Source: Nitrospirota bacterium (GTDB lineage: Bacteria > Nitrospirota > Nitrospiria > Nitrospirales > Nitrospiraceae). Taken from it: DNA of 7,955 bases. The stretch lies in contig JACPZN010000325.1 of NCBI GenBank assembly GCA_016195505.1, positions 1-7,955 of the forward strand, read 5' to 3'. The translations under genes were made by a program, and so were the position numbers. A model generated the notes under the pieces. That model worked only from the letters and a program-made list of their open reading frames with translations. It made no database searches and was not told where the DNA came from. Below are positions 5,513-7,955 of this stretch, one piece after another (the stretch's first letter is position 1; each line of letters begins with the position of its first letter).

Positions 5513-5913
5513 TCTGAAGCCCTCTTCGCATCACGCTGCAATGCATCAATAATGTCTTGGTCAGCCGGAGGGAACCTAAATTGCGTCAACTCTTCGGGAA
5601 GCACCCATCTGATCTCTTCACAGTCGACGGGCGCAGCCTGCCCCTGTTCGATCGCGCAGCGAAAGAAATGCAATTCCACCGTCTTTTCAGGGTAGTCGTG
5701 CCGAATAATCTGATACGGAACAGGAATGTCGACTTGAATACTGAGCTCCTCGAATAGCTCCCGCTGCAAGCACTCTGCTAACGATTCCCCAGGCTCTCGT
5801 TTCCCTCCAGGAAACTCCCAAAACCCCGCCAAGTGGACGCCGGGCTTCCGACGAGCAATCAAGTAGCGCCCTTCATGATGAATGAGTCCCGCTGCCACTT
5901 CGATGACTTTCAT
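5509..5913 (-). CDS. MutT-like Nudix hydrolase (probable 8-oxo-dGTP or related nucleotide pyrophosphatase)
   Basis: A 134-residue single-domain Nudix enzyme of normal MutT length. The Nudix box runs from G37 through E43 to R51, E52, E55 and E56 (FPGGKREPGES then RELFEELSI), so the metal-binding glutamates are intact; the usual Gly before the last residue is Ser58. LAGFWEFPGGK is typical of the MutT/NudG group. By MutT family knowledge it would hydrolyse oxidised dGTP to the monophosphate. The position matching E. coli MutT Asn119 (PPAN) is Asp here (PPAD, 118), so the exact substrate is open. ATG 5913 is chosen because MKVIEVAAGLI aligns with MutT N-termini; GTG 5934 would add seven residues and overlap mutY. 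It lies ten bases after the mutY stop and overlaps the exonuclease gene by four bases (positions 5509-5512). Confidence 0.87.
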   Translation of the reverse strand: MKVIEVAAGLIHHEGRYLIARRKPGVHLAGFWEFPGGKREPGESLAECLQRELFEELSIQVDIPVPYQIIRHDYPEKTVELHFFRCAIEQGQAAPVDCEEIRWVLPEELTQFRFPPADQDIIDALQRDAKRASE

Positions 5914-5923
5914 CCTATGTCTG

Positions 5924-6649
5924 CTAGCTTCCACTTGTTCTCGGATTAAAGGGATAGGTCTTGCAGAGGGACTTCATCGGACAGAGGAGACAATATGGAT
6001 CACGAGCCGTACAGACCATCGCCCCAAAATCCATGATCGCCTGATTAAAGTCATACCCCTTTCCACGTGGGATCAGGGCTTCAGACAATTCCCACAATAT
6101 CGTCCTCTGCGCCTTGGCGTCGCCATCGGCCACAAACACCCTATGTACGACGCGAATCACATTCGTATCCAAAATTGGGGCATCTTCATTGAATGCGAAG
6201 GAACGAATCGCGCCGGCTGTATAACGCCCGATGCCTTTAAAAGACAGCAACTTATCCGCGTCGTTGGGTAACTTTCCCCCGTACCGCTCCATCGTTTCAC
6301 ACGCGATACCATGCAGCCGTTCAGGACGGATGTTGTACCCCAGTGGATACCAGGTCTTCTTCACCTCAGCCACTGGGGCCTCAGCCAGATCCTCGAAACT
6401 GGGATAACGCTCCAAAAACTCATGGTACTTAGGGATGACCCGATCCACCTGTGTTTGCTGCAGCATCACTTCGGACACGAGGATGTGATACGGGTCTGAT
6501 GTCTTACGCCAGGGCAGATCACGGCCATGCTCTTGATACCACTTCAAGAGACGCTGTTGAAATCGACGCTTTGCGGATGGATCGAGTGAAACTGACTTGC
6601 GAGATCTTCTCTTGGGGCGACGGGGTTGGGGAGATGTGCGGCGAGCCAT
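5924..6649 (-). CDS. mutY: Short MutY-family adenine DNA glycosylase, lacking the C-terminal Nudix-like domain
   Basis: Base-excision repair enzyme expected to remove A mispaired with 8-oxoG. The 241 residues hold a basic N-tail (MARRTSPQPRRPKRRSRK), then the HhH-GPD fold. Catalytic Glu60 lies in SEVMLQQTQV (E. coli Glu37) and Asp161 in PILDTNV (E. coli Asp138). The helix-hairpin-helix is FKGIGRYTAGA (~137-147). The [4Fe-4S] loop is C213-x6-C220-x2-C223-x5-C229. The family's GLGYYxRxRNL reads PLGYNIRPERL (102-112): the Tyr equivalent to E. coli Tyr82 is kept but the second Tyr is Asn. The protein stops about 12 residues after the iron-sulphur loop, whereas typical MutY continues for ~130 more. 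ATG 6649 is chosen because AAGGA lies ten bases upstream and a good promoter lies just before; a TTG start at 6730 would be upstream of that promoter. First gene of a three-gene operon. Confidence 0.9.
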   Translation of the reverse strand: MARRTSPQPRRPKRRSRKSVSLDPSAKRRFQQRLLKWYQEHGRDLPWRKTSDPYHILVSEVMLQQTQVDRVIPKYHEFLERYPSFEDLAEAPVAEVKKTWYPLGYNIRPERLHGIACETMERYGGKLPNDADKLLSFKGIGRYTAGAIRSFAFNEDAPILDTNVIRVVHRVFVADGDAKAQRTILWELSEALIPRGKGYDFNQAIMDFGAMVCTARDPYCLLCPMKSLCKTYPFNPRTSGS

Positions 6650-6659
6650 ACATTCACGG

Positions 6660-6664
6660 TCCTT
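6660..6664 (-). promoter_or_regulatory. mutY ribosome binding site
   Basis: AAGGA on the minus strand, ten bases before ATG 6649. Together with the promoter at 6674-6702 it fixes the mutY start and rules against the longer frame beginning at TTG 6730. Confidence 0.55.
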
Positions 6665-6673
6665 GACATCGGC

Positions 6674-6702
6674 ATTGTAGGAGCCCGCCTTTCCAAAATC
6701 AA
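6674..6702 (-). promoter_or_regulatory. Promoter of the mutY-nudix-exonuclease operon
   Basis: On the minus strand TTGATT (6702-6697) and TACAAT (6679-6674) are separated by exactly 17 bases, matching the sigma-70-type consensus at 4/6 and 5/6. Transcription would start near 6667, leaving a short leader of about 18 bases that contains the AAGGA site. It looks like a housekeeping promoter; no operator-like repeat was seen over it. Confidence 0.65.
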
Positions 6703-6752
6703 ACGCAGGACCTATCCGAGCAGACGTCAACCACCTTCTCAGGATGGCGTTC

Positions 6753-6781
6753 TTGTTACTGTCCGGTGTGGGCTATTCAAT
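6753..6781 (+). promoter_or_regulatory. Possible promoter of the Pro/Tyr-rich protein gene
   Basis: TTGTTA (6753-6758) and TTCAAT (6776-6781) are 17 bases apart, each 4/6 to consensus, divergent from the mutY promoter. TATAGA at 6802-6807 is an alternative -10 without a partner -35. Weak candidate. Confidence 0.3.
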
Positions 6782-6820
6782 GAGAATTTTTCATGGTAGC
6801 GTATAGACTAAGAGGACAAG

Positions 6821-6828
6821 AAGGAGGG
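6821..6828 (+). promoter_or_regulatory. Strong ribosome binding site that decides the start at 6835
   Basis: AAGGAGGG is close to a full anti-16S complement and lies six to seven bases before ATG 6835. An earlier in-frame ATG (6793) has no Shine-Dalgarno and would place this site inside the coding region, so 6835 is preferred. Confidence 0.85.
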
Positions 6829-6834
6829 ACGCCC

Positions 6835-7341
6835 ATGAACGACCATAACACAAGGGTGAAGGCTGTTCAGGAAGATACGTCGCTATGGATACTGCTCTGG
6901 GCCAGCGGCATCGCCGTTCTCCTCTTCATGTTCATGGTTTTGCCAGCACGTGCAGCTGCTCCTCAAGTCCCCTGGGAATGTTCCAGCTATGAAGGCGATG
7001 CTCAGACCCGCTGTTTGAACGCCTTTATCGAATCCCAGCGGGAAAAAATTGGACAGCTCGAAGGTCGACTGCAAACTCAGCAGGGTACCGTCGGTCAACT
7101 CAAAGACCAGGTTGATCGCCAAGCTGCCGCGACAGCCGACTTGCAACGGCAACTTTCAGACCGGCCGGCAACAAGCATCGTCCCAGCCCCCTATCCATAC
7201 AGCTATCCATACGCGTATTCATATCCTCCGGGCATAGGGTTCGGGCTCTACTTTGGTCGCCCATGGATCTACGGACCGCCCTATTATTACCGCCCCTTTT
7301 GGGGCCCCCGATATTATCGACACTGGGGTCATCGCCGGTGA
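6835..7341 (+). CDS. Exported or membrane-anchored coiled-coil protein with Pro/Tyr-rich tail, function unknown
   Basis: A 168-residue protein with four visible parts. A hydrophobic segment at ~17-37 ends in ARA, so signal peptidase I could cleave after Ala40; the n-region carries nearly balanced charges (D3, R7, K9, E13, D14), so an uncleaved anchor is also possible. Two cysteines, C49 and C60, flank a short polar stretch and could form a disulphide. Residues ~65-108 are a Gln-rich predicted coiled coil (IGQLEGRLQTQQGTVGQLKD and onward). Residues 118-168 are low-complexity, with 13 tyrosines plus many Pro, Gly, Arg and Trp, beginning PAPYPYSYPYAYSYPP. Such tails are seen in envelope and surface-associated proteins; I recognise no named family. 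It sits between the divergent mutY operon and the PilZ gene. Confidence 0.8.
   Translation: MNDHNTRVKAVQEDTSLWILLWASGIAVLLFMFMVLPARAAAPQVPWECSSYEGDAQTRCLNAFIESQREKIGQLEGRLQTQQGTVGQLKDQVDRQAAATADLQRQLSDRPATSIVPAPYPYSYPYAYSYPPGIGFGLYFGRPWIYGPPYYYRPFWGPRYYRHWGHRR
7191..7214 (+). repeat. 12-base tandem duplication in the Pro/Tyr tail coding region
   Basis: CTATCCATAC occurs at 7191-7200 and 7203-7212, a 12-base period, with a degenerate third unit (TATTCATAT) after it. The repeat encodes the Tyr-Pro/Ser/Ala-Tyr alternation of the tail and suggests growth by in-frame duplication. Confidence 0.5.
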
Positions 7342-7429
7342 CAAGGCGCGTGCGTTGAAAGACCGGATAGCGCCCTCATCTCGAGCTTGGTCGTTGCAGG
7401 TTGCACAGCTGCTCAGATCAGGCTTTTCG

Positions 7430-7458
7430 TTGACAAGACTGCCCAGGACCAATAGCCT
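7430..7458 (+). promoter_or_regulatory. Possible promoter upstream of the PilZ gene
   Basis: A perfect TTGACA (7430-7435) is followed 17 bases later by a poor -10 (TAGCCT, 7453-7458, 3/6). If used, it gives a leader of about 140 bases before the PilZ ATG. The -10 mismatch suggests an activator requirement or chance. Confidence 0.3.
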
Positions 7459-7488
7459 GCTCAGCAGGAGACTAGACCAGGCTAGGGC
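7441..7488 (+). other. Two mutually exclusive hairpins between the Pro/Tyr protein and PilZ genes
   Basis: TAGCCTG (7453-7459) pairs perfectly with CAGGCTA (7478-7484), and an outer GCCC (7441-7444) with GGGC (7485-7488). A smaller hairpin CCTGC-TCA-GCAGG (7456-7468) uses the same left arm, so only one can form. No U-tract follows. I see no known riboswitch core. The remaining parts of the 265-base gap 7342-7606 hold nothing I can identify. Confidence 0.35.
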
Positions 7489-7595
7489 GGGATGGATGAA
7501 CTCCAACGCGATCGGGTCAAGGTCGAACTCCTGAACACCACCTTCTTAAGCCGCCATGACGACGAAGGGCGAGTTTGGGATTTCCCGATAGACAT

Positions 7596-7600
7596 GAGGA
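7596..7600 (+). promoter_or_regulatory. PilZ gene ribosome binding site
   Basis: GAGGA lies six bases before ATG 7607. Nearby ATGs at 7594 and 7600 are in other frames. Confidence 0.6.
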
Positions 7601-7606
7601 TGCATA

Positions 7607-7933
7607 ATGGTTGTTCGCAAGTTTCCGCGGTTCCCCGTGACAATGCCGAGCACGCTCATTCAAAAGGACAAACTGCGGTACAACGCGTCATTGAAGGACC
7701 TGTCGCTGAACGGCTGCCGGGTCGAGAGTATCATTCGTCCCTTTACCGGCATGCAACTTGAGTTGCTTCTCCAACTGCCCGGCGAGGCCACTCCAATCAC
7801 AATCAGCAATGCGGCCGTTCGATGGACAGGATCTCATGGCATCGGGGTGGAATTTTTGACCGTGGCTCCTCCTCATCAAGAACGACTCAATCGTGTTGTC
7901 GAACAGCTCTCGGCAAAGGTCGGCCAGGCCTAG
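7607..7933 (+). CDS. Single-domain PilZ protein, predicted cyclic-di-GMP receptor
   Basis: The 108 residues make up one PilZ domain with nothing attached. Both c-di-GMP-binding motifs are intact: RxxxR as RKFPR (R4 and R8) and DxSxxG as DLSLNG (D31, S33, G36). The rest fits the PilZ beta-barrel (VRWTGSHGIGVEF at ~71-83), with a C-terminal helix. By family knowledge it would bind c-di-GMP in the cytoplasm and pass the signal to a partner, often in motility, exopolysaccharide or adhesion control; the partner cannot be read from this window. ATG 7607 is supported by GAGGA upstream and by the RxxxR motif lying at the N-terminus as is usual. The end of the window lies 22 bases after the stop and no terminator is seen. 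Confidence 0.92.
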   Translation: MVVRKFPRFPVTMPSTLIQKDKLRYNASLKDLSLNGCRVESIIRPFTGMQLELLLQLPGEATPITISNAAVRWTGSHGIGVEFLTVAPPHQERLNRVVEQLSAKVGQA

Positions 7934-7955
7934 CACCGTTTCTTAATCCCACCCC

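Noticed and set aside
5509..5934. Longer Nudix protein from GTG 5934
   Set aside because: Would overlap mutY by 11 bases and add seven residues not seen in MutT; ATG 5913 aligns with family N-termini. Not fully excluded, since neither start has an ideal ribosome site.
5924..6730. Longer MutY starting at TTG 6730
   Set aside because: The extra 27 residues are not MutY-like, and the TTG lies upstream of a good promoter (6674-6702); ATG 6649 has AAGGA.
6793..7341. Start of the Pro/Tyr protein at ATG 6793
   Set aside because: No ribosome site there, while AAGGAGGG precedes ATG 6835 at ideal spacing.
7219..7506. 95-codon minus-strand frame
   Set aside because: TTG start, antisense to the Pro/Tyr tail; no recognisable domain.
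7492..7761. 89-codon plus-strand frame overlapping PilZ
   Set aside because: More than half lies in another frame of the well-supported PilZ gene; no motif or ribosome site.

Overview
The window looks like a chromosomal stretch from a mid-G+C, Gram-negative-type bacterium. The set of small secreted proteins (a lipoprotein, a Pro/Tyr-rich exported protein, a stand-alone PilZ protein) and the style of the MutY and MiaB sequences suggest Nitrospira or a close relative in Nitrospirota. That is an impression from family knowledge, not a demonstrated match. No tRNA, rRNA, CRISPR array, insertion sequence, integrase or phage gene was seen.

Layout: (1) 1-310, minus strand, the 5' part of a gene for an exported protein of unknown function, cut by the window edge. 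(2) 311-446, a divergent promoter region with an 8-bp direct repeat spaced by two helical turns; the mtaB promoter sits so close to the ATG that the mRNA should be leaderless. (3) 447-3115, mtaB and miaB, two paralogous radical-SAM tRNA methylthiotransferases joined by an ATGA overlap; both modify A37 next to the anticodon, on t6A and i6A tRNAs respectively. (4) 3116-3814, a 700-base intergenic stretch with a terminator-like hairpin, an imperfect direct repeat, a doubtful 27-residue membrane peptide lying antisense to an equally doubtful CxxCH-containing frame, and an 8-bp inverted repeat. (5) 3815-4798, a lipoprotein with an Ala/Pro linker and C-terminal coiled coil. (6) 4799-6649, minus strand, a tight three-gene DNA-repair operon: short MutY adenine glycosylase, MutT-like Nudix hydrolase and DEDDy 3'-5' exonuclease. 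It has a good promoter in front and an intrinsic terminator buried in the 3' end of the convergent lipoprotein gene. (7) 6835-7341, an exported coiled-coil protein with a Pro/Tyr-rich tail. (8) 7607-7933, a single-domain PilZ protein with intact c-di-GMP-binding motifs.

How the genes work together: mtaB-miaB is one unit for decoding fidelity at the anticodon loop. mutY-nudix-exonuclease looks like an oxidised-guanine (GO) repair unit: MutY removes A mispaired with 8-oxoG, the Nudix enzyme would clean damaged nucleotides from the pool, and the exonuclease could act on 3' ends. MutM is not in the window. I found no convincing previously undescribed system. The most interesting points are the compact GO operon with a MutY that lacks the usual 8-oxoG-recognition domain, the leaderless mtaB start, and the terminator embedded in the opposing gene.
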